49,776 nt of DNA. Origin: a virus. Below the pieces are notes generated by a model. It was not told where the DNA came from. It was given only the letters and a program-made list of their open reading frames with translations, and did no database searches. Each line of letters starts with the position of its first letter. The stretch's first letter is position 1. This document shows positions 1 through 8,795 of this stretch, piece by piece. The stretch covers positions 1-49,776 of IMG/VR virus record IMGVR_UViG_3300034082_000183. The stretch is one strand, 5' to 3'. The translations under genes and the position numbers were made by a program.

Positions 1-2171
1 GTAGAACCTAATGTTAGTGCAGTGCTACCAAGAGTAACGGCTGCATTAGCTAATCTTGCTTGAGCCAATGTACCTGTTGAAACATTACTTGCATTTAATG
101 CAGTAAGTGATGAACCATTACCTGTAAACACACCTGTATTTGCCGTAATGTTCACGCCGGTTATAGTTCCGTTAACTCCTAAACCAGTTAATGTGCCAAC
201 ACTTGTAATGTTGCCTTGTGCCGCAGTAGTTACTGTACCTGCTGTTGTAGCCGCACCACTTAATGCACCCGTAAATGTTGTAGCACTAACATTGCCTGCA
301 CTGATATTACCAGTGACTGCTAAACTTGTTAGTGTACCTGTACTTGTTATGTTTGGTTGAGCCGCAGTTGTTACTGTACTTGCGGTAACAGCATTACTGG
401 CCGCCACCCCTGTTAATAAACTACCATTACCAATAAAATAATTAGCAGAGGCTGCATTACCTAAATTTGCACTACCGGCTGCAATAAGATTTATATTTCC
501 TGCACTAACATTTGCATTACCGGCTGAAATATATCCAGTTGTACTAATAATTAAATAATCTAAAGTACCAACACGGTTAATATTGGTTTGCTGATTAGAT
601 GCAGTAGTAAGTGTACCTATTAAGTTTGTAGCTGATAATGTGGTGGTAGTTAACAAACCATTACTTTTGTTAAAAGTTAAACTACTATTTGCATTAGCAT
701 TACCTGCATCATTAAATAATACCTGAGTATTGCTGCCTGGAATAGGAGTTAATAAAGCATCAGACCATGTCAACACACCTGATCCGTTTGTTCTTAAATA
801 GAAATTACTACTACCGCCGGTTATAGTTACATTACCAACGGCACCTAAATTAGTTGTACCAGATACTGTTAATCCGGTTAATGTACCTAAACTTGTAATA
901 TTACCTTGTGTAGCATTAGTTACGTTGCCATTAAAGTTACCAGTAATACTACCGGTAGCATTTAATGTACCTGCTACGTTAACACCGGTACCAGTAACAA
1001 CTAATATAGTATTACCATTAACAACAGTATTAACATTGCCATTAGACCCAGGAATACTTACATTACTGGTTCCGTTAACAATAGAACTACCAGCAGTAAT
1101 AGTAATATTGGCAATATTACTACCGTCACCATACAAATATTGTGCTTTAACAATACCACTGTTAGCATACACATTTCCTGCAGTTATATTACCAATTACT
1201 GATGCATTTGTTAATGTACCAACACTTGTTATGTTTGGTTGTGCGGCTGTTGTTACAGTACCTGCAGTTAATGCAGTATTGGCTTGACCATATAAATTAC
1301 CAATAAAATAATTAGCGTTTGCTGCATTACCTAAATTAGCATTATTACTAGTTATATCACCTGACGCAGTTAAATATCCAGTTACATTAACTCCGGTACC
1401 GGTTGCAATTATTATATTTGCATTCCCGGCAACACCTGTTACTACATTTCCACCACTACTTACAACTCTAACGTTACTTGAACCACTTAAAATCGTATTG
1501 CCTGCACTAACACTAATATTTGTTAATAACCCACCATCACCACTAAAACTAATAGCAGTAGCTATATTACCTAAATTACTATTACCTGTAACTGCTAAAC
1601 TTGTTAATGTACCCACACTTGTAATGTTAGGTTGAGCGGCTGTTGTTAATGTACCGGTTACAGTAGTTGCAACTACTGCTCCTGAATTAGCATATACATT
1701 TCCTGCAGTTACATTACCCGTTACTGCTAAACTAGTTAAGGTTCCTACACTTGTAATATTTGGTTGACTATTAGAAGTTGAAGTTAATGTCCCTGTAAAA
1801 TTAGCCAATCCACCAGTAGAATTGGCAGCAAAGTTGTTAGAAAAGACGTTAGCTGGATTTATATCTATTACTAAAGTTTGACTAGTTTGACTAATAATTG
1901 CTGATGTGCCACCGTTACTTCCTTGTCCGATACTTAATGTAGTAGTAGCAACTTGCACACATGCAATATTTGCAGTAACAACTACATTACCGGTTGGACT
2001 ATTAACTTGTATGCCGGCGCCTGCAGATTGATTTACTGACGTAACTGATCCAGCACTAGCAGTAGTGTACAATTCATTAAAATTATTTTGTACTTTTTGG
2101 AACGCCGTTCTAATAGCATCTGCATCTGGATCATCTGGAAAAGTACCGAAATCTATATTTTGTTGGCTCAT
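1..2171 (-). CDS. Repeat-rich tail fibre/adhesin-like protein, C-terminus beyond the window
   Basis: The minus-strand frame is open from an ATG at 2171 to the window edge (723 codons seen, no stop), so the gene is partial. It starts MSQQNIDFGTFPDDPDAD, followed by a short helical segment (AIRTAFQKVQNNFNELY) that looks like a particle-attachment or trimerising N-terminus. The rest is Thr/Asn/Val/Gly-rich beta-type sequence. About seven copies of the module AAQPNITSVGTLTSLAVTGN recur every 40-100 residues, sometimes degenerate. The same module occurs in the fibre at 25654-27558. A GATAAATA late box lies 20 nt before the ATG. The composition and repeats fit a receptor-binding fibre or virion adhesin, but no receptor-binding domain can be named because the C-terminus is missing. 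Confidence 0.75.
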   Translation of the reverse strand, partial: MSQQNIDFGTFPDDPDADAIRTAFQKVQNNFNELYTTASAGSVTSVNQSAGAGIQVNSPTGNVVVTANIACVQVATTTLSIGQGSNGGTSAIISQTSQTLVIDINPANVFSNNFAANSTGGLANFTGTLTSTSNSQPNITSVGTLTSLAVTGNVTAGNVYANSGAVVATTVTGTLTTAAQPNITSVGTLTSLAVTGNSNLGNIATAISFSGDGGLLTNISVSAGNTILSGSSNVRVVSSGGNVVTGVAGNANIIIATGTGVNVTGYLTASGDITSNNANLGNAANANYFIGNLYGQANTALTAGTVTTAAQPNITSVGTLTNASVIGNITAGNVYANSGIVKAQYLYGDGSNIANITITAGSSIVNGTSNVSIPGSNGNVNTVVNGNTILVVTGTGVNVAGTLNATGSITGNFNGNVTNATQGNITSLGTLTGLTVSGTTNLGAVGNVTITGGSSNFYLRTNGSGVLTWSDALLTPIPGSNTQVLFNDAGNANANSSLTFNKSNGLLTTTTLSATNLIGTLTTASNQQTNINRVGTLDYLIISTTGYISAGNANVSAGNINLIAAGSANLGNAASANYFIGNGSLLTGVAASNAVTASTVTTAAQPNITSTGTLTSLAVTGNISAGNVSATTFTGALSGAATTAGTVTTAAQGNITSVGTLTGLGVNGTITGVNITANTGVFTGNGSSLTALNASNVSTGTLAQARLANAAVTLGSTALTLGS

Positions 2172-2191
2172 AACTATATTACCTTATTTAG

Positions 2192-2199
2192 TATTTATC
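2192..2199 (-). promoter_or_regulatory. Late-promoter-like box GATAAATA
   Basis: GATAAATA on the minus strand, 20 nt before the ATG of the partial fibre gene. It matches the T4 late consensus TATAAATA except for the first base. Confidence 0.65.
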
Positions 2200-2222
2200 G
2201 TTTTCTTATAAACACTATAGCC

Positions 2223-2249
2223 AAAAAAATACCCGACTAAAGCCGGGTA
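2223..2249 (-). terminator. Intrinsic terminator after the 784-aa gene
   Basis: On the minus strand a stem TACCCG/CGGGTA is followed by a run of seven T, 18 nt past the stop of the giant acidic protein gene. Confidence 0.8.
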
Positions 2250-2266
2250 CTTTTACGTACTATTAA

Positions 2267-4621
2267 TTACTTAATACCACTTAGTTTGCGCCAATCTGTT
2301 AATAAATCAGTAGATTCTCTCATTGGGCTACCTAAACGATTTACTTGTGTAGAAACAACTGGAATCGTTGTTTGACCGGTAGATTTTTGCTTATTTAAAC
2401 CACCAGAAATAACTTTAGTCATAAAGTCAATATCTGTTTCAAATGTGTCATCATCGCCATTAGCATAAGATTCGTCTAAATCTTCTTCTTCGGCATTAAC
2501 TTCGTCGGCTGCATCATCGGCTGCAATAGCATCTGTACCAGCTTCGCCGCCATCGCCACCTTCTTCAAGTGGGGCATCAGTATCAGCAAAGTTTTTGCCG
2601 GCTGCTGTTGCTAGTGCGGCATCACGTGTAGCATCTGTTTGTTCTTCTTCTGCTTCGTCATTGTTGTTAGGATTGATTTCTTCTGCAACTTCATATTCAC
2701 GTTGATCCATTGATTCATCTTCTTCAACTGCTTCTCCGCATGCATGACCTTCTTCCATCATACCACCGCATTCATTACATGTTTCTTCTTCACCATGCTC
2801 ATGACCGTGCATTTCTTCACCGCCTTCTTCTTCATAATCACCGGACGCTTGTGCAGGACCTTGACCAGTCATCTTACGAATTAATGATAACATATCATCA
2901 TGGTCATCAACTACTGCAATATCAGCTTGTGGAGCTTCACCACCGTCAACTGTCATTGGCTGACCTGCTTGCGGTTGACCTGCGTCATCACCACCAAATA
3001 AGCCTAAACCTGATTGTTTAATGATGCTTAATAATTGGTCAGCTTCACTATCTTGTGCTGAAACACTTACTGAATCAGGAGTACCTTGTTGACCTTTACT
3101 GATTGAAACTGTCATTCCTTCAGTAACTTCTTTGCCTTCTAAAATAGAATTCAATTCTTTTTCCCATGCTTCAAAAGCGAATGGACTTTCTTCAATTGAA
3201 CTGCGGTCAGTAAATGTCTTACCACCAACACTAAATTTACCACCAGCTGGTGTTTTCTTCAATGCGGCTGTAAATGCATTGCCTTCATCAGCAATTTGAG
3301 GTGTATGAGCACCATAACTAGCCATATCAGCTACTTCGTTATTTGTTTCACCAACATAACCTTGAATTGGCATTTGACCATAGCACTCATCTAAGCCTTC
3401 TTTGAAGCCGTCATGATAATGTCTTGATTCTTCCATATCATCATAATTGCAATTGTATGCTTGCTTAGATAATGCGTGTGCTTTACCTGTATGGCGAGCT
3501 GCTTTTAGTTTATGTTCCATACCTTCTTTTACTTTCTTTTTGTCTGTTGCGGCTTTTTTCATTGGTTCTTTCTTGTTGCCGTCTTTGTCTAGGTCTAAGA
3601 AGTCTGGCTTAGCCGCTTCTTTTACTGTCTTTTTCTTCTCATCATACTCAATGTCTTTGGTAACTTTTTTGCCAGCCTTTTCAGCCTTAGCATCATCTTT
3701 ACCTTTATGTTTCATATCGTATTCTAAGTCTTTAGTAACTTTCTTACCTGCTTTTTCAGCTTTGTCATCAGCCTTAGCACGTGCTTCACTCATTGGACTC
3801 ATCAAACTATCGTTTGGTGGTTGATCGGCTTCACGTATTTTCTTTAGTTGTGCACCAGCAATACGTTTCGCTGCCTCTGCACCGTATTTAGGTGTTAGTT
3901 TGCGAACTAATGCATCAAAGCCCGTAGTAGCATTGTTGTGCTTACCCATATCTTCTTCTTGCATCTGGTCAGGCATTAGTGTCATTTCACCTTTGCCAAT
4001 AGATTGTTTAATCTGTTGTGCTAGTTGTGGATTACTAACTGTACCTAAAGTCTTATTACCTTGAGCAATAACTTGTGTATTCTGTGCAGGTTGTCCGGCA
4101 ACTTGTTGAGGTTGGCCTGGCATTGCTGGCTTTTGACCCATTGATGTTTGTCCGGGTTGTTTAGGCATTTGACTTGCTGGTTTGATTTGAATCTGTTCAG
4201 CTTCGTTCAATGCTTTATCTAGTGAGTCAAAATATTCCTTTAGACCTTTTTTCTTAGCTTTAGGTTCTTCGTCACCAGTACCATCATCTTTTTTATTTGC
4301 GGCATGACTTTGTGATTTACCTTTAACTACTGTAGTTTTCTTTTTATCATGTTTTGGTAATTTAACATCTTTGCCAGACTTAACACCAAATGCACTGAAG
4401 TCATACTTTTTAGTTTCACCAGAATCATCGGCATCTTTCTTAGGACGACCTTTACCTTTTTTAGCGGCAGTAGATTTAACTTTATTGCCTTCATCATCTT
4501 CATCGTCTTTACGACCGTAACCACCTGGCTCAGCAGTATGCTTTAATCCAGTTTTAGTTTTTTCTTTTGCTTCACTAAGCTGGGTCATTTTGTTCATTAA
4601 ATCTAACATATTCATTTTCAT
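2267..4621 (-). CDS. Giant acidic/basic multi-segment protein, probably capsid-associated (AT-hook, Cys cluster)
   Basis: About 784 aa from the ATG at 4621. That start has AAAAGG just upstream; a longer reading from 4642 would have no ribosome-binding site. The N-terminus ends in LSE|A (residues 15-18), resembling the T4 prohead-protease site in capsid-targeting sequences. Next come an AT-hook-like KGKGRPKK (about 55-62), two copies of KAEKAGKKVTKD(L/I)EYD, and DLDKDGNKKEP, which resembles a Ca-binding loop. A His/Cys-containing segment (NCNYDDMEESRHYHDGF) and a C-terminal acidic region with CNECGGMMEEGHAC, possibly metal-binding, follow. No enzyme domain is visible. I infer an internal head or DNA-associated protein. 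Similar patchwork proteins occur, as far as I recall, in other environmental T4-like phages without assigned function. Confidence 0.6.
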   Translation of the reverse strand: MKMNMLDLMNKMTQLSEAKEKTKTGLKHTAEPGGYGRKDDEDDEGNKVKSTAAKKGKGRPKKDADDSGETKKYDFSAFGVKSGKDVKLPKHDKKKTTVVKGKSQSHAANKKDDGTGDEEPKAKKKGLKEYFDSLDKALNEAEQIQIKPASQMPKQPGQTSMGQKPAMPGQPQQVAGQPAQNTQVIAQGNKTLGTVSNPQLAQQIKQSIGKGEMTLMPDQMQEEDMGKHNNATTGFDALVRKLTPKYGAEAAKRIAGAQLKKIREADQPPNDSLMSPMSEARAKADDKAEKAGKKVTKDLEYDMKHKGKDDAKAEKAGKKVTKDIEYDEKKKTVKEAAKPDFLDLDKDGNKKEPMKKAATDKKKVKEGMEHKLKAARHTGKAHALSKQAYNCNYDDMEESRHYHDGFKEGLDECYGQMPIQGYVGETNNEVADMASYGAHTPQIADEGNAFTAALKKTPAGGKFSVGGKTFTDRSSIEESPFAFEAWEKELNSILEGKEVTEGMTVSISKGQQGTPDSVSVSAQDSEADQLLSIIKQSGLGLFGGDDAGQPQAGQPMTVDGGEAPQADIAVVDDHDDMLSLIRKMTGQGPAQASGDYEEEGGEEMHGHEHGEEETCNECGGMMEEGHACGEAVEEDESMDQREYEVAEEINPNNNDEAEEEQTDATRDAALATAAGKNFADTDAPLEEGGDGGEAGTDAIAADDAADEVNAEEEDLDESYANGDDDTFETDIDFMTKVISGGLNKQKSTGQTTIPVVSTQVNRLGSPMRESTDLLTDWRKLSGIK

Positions 4622-4628
4622 ATTCCTT

Positions 4629-5258
4629 TTATTTAGATACACTGGCGCCAGTTGCTGGCTTTGGTGGACGTGTAATTGTACTCATCGGACTCTTATCGCC
4701 TAATTTCTTATCATCCAAATATGGTTTGAATGGATCAAACGAGTTTGGTGTTTTTTGTCCTGCATAAGGGATATCAATAGTTGAACCCTTCATTTGGTCT
4801 TTGATACTAGATAGATAACTATCACCATATGCTTTATTTGCTTCTTTAGCACCAGGTTGCTCACCCATTTCTTCATGTGTAAGTATTGGGCTATCTTTCA
4901 TTTCATTAGCGTAGCCTTCAGCCTCGCTATTAATGCTATCGTCATATTGACTGCTGATAACACGAACCATATTGATGTTGTATCCTAGAAGTTGAGCAAT
5001 TTGCTGTATCATAGGTTCAGTAGCTGGGTATCTGAAGTCTGCTTTAATAATAGTTACAGATTGATTTGCTAAATTAGGAAATCCGTATGGATCTTTCTGT
5101 ATAGGTGTTTTCACTGGATCGCTGATTCTGATCGGGTCAAACTTGTTTAGATTGTATTTAAACATATCTATAAAGTTTTTATCCACATCACCAGCAATCT
5201 TTATAGTATAGTTGTAACTTTTAAGACTTTCGGTTATGTATTGTTTTAGACTACGCAT
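4629..5258 (-). CDS. Putative head/scaffold-associated protein with capsid-targeting-like N-terminus
   Basis: 209 aa, with AAGGAT before the ATG and a GATAAATA late box 21 nt upstream. The N-terminus MRSLKQYITES resembles the T4 capsid-targeting sequence (MKTYQEFIAEA) and places ITE|S at the expected prohead-protease position. The body (residues 15-110) is a mixed alpha/beta segment containing YTIKIAG, NQSVTIIKADFRYPAT and a helix. The tail is polar and Pro/Lys-rich. It lies 7 nt upstream of the 784-aa gene and is probably co-transcribed with it. Comparable proteins in aquatic T4-like phages are, from memory, labelled capsid or scaffold proteins. I cannot confirm that here. Confidence 0.55.
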   Translation of the reverse strand: MRSLKQYITESLKSYNYTIKIAGDVDKNFIDMFKYNLNKFDPIRISDPVKTPIQKDPYGFPNLANQSVTIIKADFRYPATEPMIQQIAQLLGYNINMVRVISSQYDDSINSEAEGYANEMKDSPILTHEEMGEQPGAKEANKAYGDSYLSSIKDQMKGSTIDIPYAGQKTPNSFDPFKPYLDDKKLGDKSPMSTITRPPKPATGASVSK

Positions 5259-5279
5259 AGGTATCCTTTTTCTTATATA

Positions 5280-5287
5280 TATTTATC
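5280..5287 (-). promoter_or_regulatory. Late-promoter-like box GATAAATA
   Basis: Minus-strand GATAAATA, 21 nt before the ATG at 5258. It probably drives the 209-aa and 784-aa genes. Confidence 0.65.
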
Positions 5288-5329
5288 TATTTATGATTTT
5301 TATTTGCATTTCGTAAAATGCTTGGGAAG

Positions 5330-6268
5330 TTATTGGATGCCTGATGATGCAGCCAATCTTAAAACTGCCAAAGTTAAATTACCTCTATTAGTTGAGGTTG
5401 CTGTATCATTTGCATATGTTATGCGTGTAATACTTGAACCTGCAGTTCCGCCACCAATCCATCCATAAGTATTGTCACAGGTGCTTGCGCCGACGTATCT
5501 TGCAGCTAATAGTGGGCCGCGAACAGTTGCAATGTCAGTATCGGTTGCATATGTAATTCTATCTACCGCTGAAGTTGAATTTCCACTAGCGTACCAACCA
5601 TATGTTGTACTGTCAGTCACTGCACTAAGACCATATTTACCTCCGGATAATGGGCCGCGAACACTAGCAGTGGCAGTGTCTGTTGAATATGTTATTCTAT
5701 CTACTATAGATTTATTATTGTTACCTCCACCAAACCAACCGTAGCTAGGAGTTCCTGTGGCTGCCAAGTTGTATCTAGCAGCCGATAGTGGACCTTTTGT
5801 TGTTGCGGTAGAAGTATCAGTTGCATAGGTAATCCTATTTACCATAGACACTGGTCCAATTTGACTGTAATAGCCGGCACCAAACCAGCCGTATGTTGAA
5901 ATATCAGTTGTGGCTGCACTACCACTTCTCGGAGCACTTAATGGACCACGCACACTTGCTGTTGCTGTATCTGTCGCATATGTAATACGATCTATTGTTG
6001 AAAAATCACCAACCGCCCCGACATAACCGCCACCAAAATAGCCTGCAGTGAATGAACCAGTGGCCATAAGTTTATATTTAGCAGAACTTAATGGTCCGCG
6101 CACACTTGCTAGTGCAGTGTCTGTTGCAAAAGTCATTCTAGCAACAGTTGATAAAGGTCCAGGAACTCCTCCACCAAACCAACCTGCTGTAGCTTGCGTG
6201 GGAGGTGCCAACGTAGCTGTAAATCCTCCACCGCTAAATGTAAATGCTCCACTAAATGTTACTGACAT
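5330..6268 (-). CDS. Six-repeat propeller-like virion protein A
   Basis: 312 aa. A short N-terminal segment (MSVTFSGAFTFSGGGFTATL, then PP) is followed by six repeats of about 47 residues. The pattern is YGWFGGG, a variable loop, then (V/I)(D/N)RITYATDTATASVRGPLS, then AR..LAATG. Aromatic/Gly-rich repeats in sixes suggest a six-bladed beta-propeller (Kelch-like). The variable loops fall between GGG and DRITY, so they may form a binding face. Very similar repeats occur at 15989-16972, and the same architecture at 17028-17981. A late box lies 19 nt upstream, so this is probably a virion or receptor-binding accessory protein. I know of no characterised function. Confidence 0.65.
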   Translation of the reverse strand: MSVTFSGAFTFSGGGFTATLAPPTQATAGWFGGGVPGPLSTVARMTFATDTALASVRGPLSSAKYKLMATGSFTAGYFGGGYVGAVGDFSTIDRITYATDTATASVRGPLSAPRSGSAATTDISTYGWFGAGYYSQIGPVSMVNRITYATDTSTATTKGPLSAARYNLAATGTPSYGWFGGGNNNKSIVDRITYSTDTATASVRGPLSGGKYGLSAVTDSTTYGWYASGNSTSAVDRITYATDTDIATVRGPLLAARYVGASTCDNTYGWIGGGTAGSSITRITYANDTATSTNRGNLTLAVLRLAASSGIQ

Positions 6269-6286
6269 ATTTTTATTCCCATATCA

Positions 6287-6772
6287 TTATTTATCAGACG
6301 GTTCTTTACTGGCCAACATCTTTAACAATTCGTTACGGTCTAATGCTTTACCCTCACCAACTGGCGTGTTCTCTATCTCTTCGGCTTTGCCAGCTAACTT
6401 CTGGTCTAACTGTGCTTTCTTAAGCTGTAAATCAATCATCTTTAACTTCTTATTCAATTTGGCAGTCTTTGCTGTAATAGCATGACCTAACATGTTACTA
6501 GCAACACTAAAAATCTCACTACTAAATCTACTATCAACTTGCATACCCAAATCACTTAAATCTTTAAAACTATCTACAGCCATCTGCGCTAATTCATCTA
6601 ACTCATTATCACTAGCATCTAATCCACGTACTTGTGGCAATGCATTGTCAATCTTCTCTAACGCACTTAATGCATCAGTAGTTATATCACGTGCATTTTC
6701 TGGTATAGGAATATGCAAGCTGTCAATCTCATCTTGCGGTAACTCAAATAAGTCGGTTAATTTTTTCGTCAT
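6287..6772 (-). CDS. 16: Small terminase subunit, gp16-like
   Basis: 161 aa, close to T4 gp16 (164 aa). The protein is mostly helical. A region around residues 50-85 (DNELDELAQMAVDSFKDL, SDLGMQVDSRFS) leads into a long, strongly charged coiled-coil-like helix (NKKLKMIDLQLKKAQLDQKL, about 105-124). This resembles the central oligomerisation helices of small terminases from T4-like aquatic phages. The role would be to regulate the large terminase during headful packaging. It sits directly after gp4. The large subunit gp17 is not in this window. The assignment is by pattern and length, not by a diagnostic motif. Confidence 0.6.
   Translation of the reverse strand: MTKKLTDLFELPQDEIDSLHIPIPENARDITTDALSALEKIDNALPQVRGLDASDNELDELAQMAVDSFKDLSDLGMQVDSRFSSEIFSVASNMLGHAITAKTAKLNKKLKMIDLQLKKAQLDQKLAGKAEEIENTPVGEGKALDRNELLKMLASKEPSDK
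6288..6295 (-). promoter_or_regulatory. Late-promoter-like box GATAAATA
   Basis: Minus-strand GATAAATA, 19 nt before the ATG of propeller-like protein A. It overlaps the 3' end of the gp16-like gene. Confidence 0.6.
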
Positions 6773-6784
6773 ACAAGTATTTAG

Positions 6785-7222
6785 TTACTTGCTTCGCCCA
6801 TTGTAGAAAAGGTCATCCTCAGTTATTACTCTAAAGGTATATCCATGGTGTTTACAATAGGCCATGGCTGCTTGCCATTTAGCATGATTGATTGCTACTA
6901 CCATTCTGTCTTTAGCGTTAGCAACCTTACTCTCTATAAGACTCTGTTTCTTAGGCTTAATCTCAACTATCTCAGCAATATTTTTACCATGTTTGTTTTG
7001 ATAAACTACAAAGAAGTCTGGGATATATGTTTTTGGTTGTCCAGTAAATGGGTTACGATAGGGTACACTTATTGCTTCACTAGCCCAATACAATACGTTT
7101 TTGTTAGTGTCACAAAAATTCATAAATGTAAGTTCCCATCCACTACGATATCGTGGAACATGTTTACCTACATATTTTTGACTATTCTTTGGGGTAAATG
7201 TACCTTGAGCATATTTTGCCAT
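6785..7222 (-). CDS. 4: Head completion nuclease-like protein gp4
   Basis: 145 aa, close to T4 gp4. The start MAKYAQGTFTPKNSQKYVGK and the following YRSGWELTFMNFCD are strongly gp4-like. A PD-(D/E)XK nuclease core is visible: WASE (about 47-50), the YIPDFFVVY strand with Asp, and EIVEIKPKKQ with the E-x-K pair. A C-terminal helix/strand (AMAYCKHHGYTFRVITEDDLF) follows. In T4 the protein is needed to complete DNA-filled heads before tail joining. It starts 2 nt after the stop of the 119-aa gene and lies upstream of the gp16-like gene. Confidence 0.88.
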   Translation of the reverse strand: MAKYAQGTFTPKNSQKYVGKHVPRYRSGWELTFMNFCDTNKNVLYWASEAISVPYRNPFTGQPKTYIPDFFVVYQNKHGKNIAEIVEIKPKKQSLIESKVANAKDRMVVAINHAKWQAAMAYCKHHGYTFRVITEDDLFYNGRSK

Positions 7223-7224
7223 GA

Positions 7225-7584
7225 TTATTGCACGATATTACGTGCTACTGGTTGGTTAGATTGTGGTACGGTGCTTACACCATACAAACTTGTTTTAGAT
7301 TTAAAACTATTTAAGTAATATGATATAACTTGATTCATTTGTAATTTATTAGTACCTTGAATTTGTCCTAATAAATCTAATACAGGTATTCCTGTTTCTT
7401 GTGAGATTCTAAACAGAAATGCTGTAAAATTTCCTGCAATGACTTTAGTACCGCATACTGATTTGAAATATCCATTAACAATATCGTATTCATTGCCGTT
7501 AACTACCATGTTAAATGAGTAGAAATCATCAAATATTTTAACTGTTAAGTCTGTTGATGTGCGGTCATCTATAATTCTTGCCAT
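7225..7584 (-). CDS. Unknown conserved virion-cluster protein (119 aa)
   Basis: 119 aa beginning MARIIDDRTSTDLTVKIFDDFY. Short beta strands come first (FYSFNMVVNGNEYDIVNGYF). A helical region (NFTAFLFRISQETGIPVLDLLGQ) and NKLQMNQVISYYLNSFKSKT follow. It lies 3 nt downstream of the tube-like gene and 2 nt upstream of gp4, so it is probably a tail or head assembly component. I do not recognise a family. A TATAAATA box 17 nt upstream matches the T4 late consensus exactly. Confidence 0.6.
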   Translation of the reverse strand: MARIIDDRTSTDLTVKIFDDFYSFNMVVNGNEYDIVNGYFKSVCGTKVIAGNFTAFLFRISQETGIPVLDLLGQIQGTNKLQMNQVISYYLNSFKSKTSLYGVSTVPQSNQPVARNIVQ

Positions 7585-7587
7585 GAG

Positions 7588-8778
7588 TTATCCTCCTGTA
7601 CTATTTATATCAGGAGGAACTACTGCTCTACCATTTGCTTGTTGTTTTTGATTTGGGGTAGAACCGTATATTAAAGTATTAAATAACACATTTCTTCCAG
7701 TATTGTTTAATGGATTCATAAGAGCATTAGTGATACCGGCAGTTACTTCGCTCTTAATTGCTTGTTTTAAATTTATATTTTTAAGAGTATTATATGTAGC
7801 ACCTGCTTTTTGTATAGCACCTAATGGGTTTATGTTTTCACCAGACAAATCTTCAATTACTCCGCCGACACCATCTACTAAACCACCTTGACCTAATATA
7901 CTAGATTGACTACCTGGTCTAGTAATAGGACTAGGTGCTCTATCATAATTAGCTTCCAGGCCAAAGCCAGCAACAATATCACTAGGTTTAGTACCATCAA
8001 TTGATCCTTGAAAATATTTTACAGTTTCATAATCCAATGTCATTGTATTTTCCATAGTACCATTACCTTCTGCGTAATTGTACGTGTCATGTGCAAATCT
8101 ATTAATAATAGGATTAATTAGTGTGTATGCCGCATATTTGTGTTGGTTGAAACCAAATATAGTAACATTTTTAAAGAATGGAATTTTAGTTTGTCCATTA
8201 CCTGCTTGTATGTTAGTATTAGGACTATCAGGTGTTTCTCCTATATAGCCCCAATTTGTATCACCGGTAATAGATTGTGAATAAATGTTTCTTGAATTGT
8301 AGTTTGTATTATTTGGACTATTAGTACTACCATTACCAGTTTGTTGTGCTTGACGACCTGATACTGATGCTACAGGGATGCTAGCATCTTTATAATAATA
8401 TGTATAATAGTTATACCACATATTACGTATTAAATTTCCATTGTCATCATGGAAGTTAATATCTATGGGATCGTATTTAATTTTTGTTTGTACAATACGT
8501 TTACGATTGTACTGATTCATTGTATGTGTGTCAAAACTATAGCTTGGTAATTTTACAGATTTAACAGCTAGACCAAAGTTTGCACCTTGAGGTAATCCTA
8601 CTGCATATGCACTTTGATTTATTTCAAAGTACACATGGAATAGGAATTTAAATTTAGGTGCATATTGATATGCATTGGGTCTAAAGGTCTTACTAGCGTG
8701 AGTATAATCACGCAGGTAGTCGTTGCCGAAGAATCCTGCGGCAGCGTCTGTTAGTAAGTTTTGAAAGAATCCTGCCAT
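7588..8778 (-). CDS. Second tail-tube-fold protein (baseplate tube initiator/cap-like)
   Basis: 396 aa. Residues about 40-130 read like the tail-tube fold: FKFLFHVYFEI, then LAVKSVKLPSYSFDTHTMNQ, YNRKRIVQTKIKYDPIDINF, and HDDNGNLIRNMWYNYYTYYY. A polar, Asn/Ser-rich insertion (about 138-200) follows. A return to the fold (KNVTIFGFNQHKYAAYTLIN, MENTMTLDYETVKYF) comes next, then a helical C-terminal tail. T4 builds its tube nucleus from gp48 and gp54, which share the gp19 fold. By size and fold this protein is a candidate for such a role, but the exact equivalence is inferred. It is 17 nt downstream of gp19. Confidence 0.65.
   Translation of the reverse strand: MAGFFQNLLTDAAAGFFGNDYLRDYTHASKTFRPNAYQYAPKFKFLFHVYFEINQSAYAVGLPQGANFGLAVKSVKLPSYSFDTHTMNQYNRKRIVQTKIKYDPIDINFHDDNGNLIRNMWYNYYTYYYKDASIPVASVSGRQAQQTGNGSTNSPNNTNYNSRNIYSQSITGDTNWGYIGETPDSPNTNIQAGNGQTKIPFFKNVTIFGFNQHKYAAYTLINPIINRFAHDTYNYAEGNGTMENTMTLDYETVKYFQGSIDGTKPSDIVAGFGLEANYDRAPSPITRPGSQSSILGQGGLVDGVGGVIEDLSGENINPLGAIQKAGATYNTLKNINLKQAIKSEVTAGITNALMNPLNNTGRNVLFNTLIYGSTPNQKQQANGRAVVPPDINSTGG
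7602..7609 (-). promoter_or_regulatory. Exact T4-type late promoter box TATAAATA
   Basis: Minus-strand TATAAATA inside the last codons of the tube-like gene, 17 nt before the ATG of the 119-aa gene. It could give separate late expression of the 119-aa/gp4/gp16 group. Confidence 0.55.
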
Positions 8779-8795
8779 AGTTACCTATAACTGGA

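Noticed and set aside
925-1287. Hydrophobic plus-strand reading frames inside the partial fibre gene (also 148-360)
   Set aside because: They mirror the Thr/Asn/Val-rich repeats read on the minus strand and have no ribosome-binding site or promoter.
3447-3824. 125-codon plus-strand frame that looks like a membrane protein
   Set aside because: It is the antisense of Lys/Glu-rich codons of the 784-aa gene, which has a good start, promoter and terminator.
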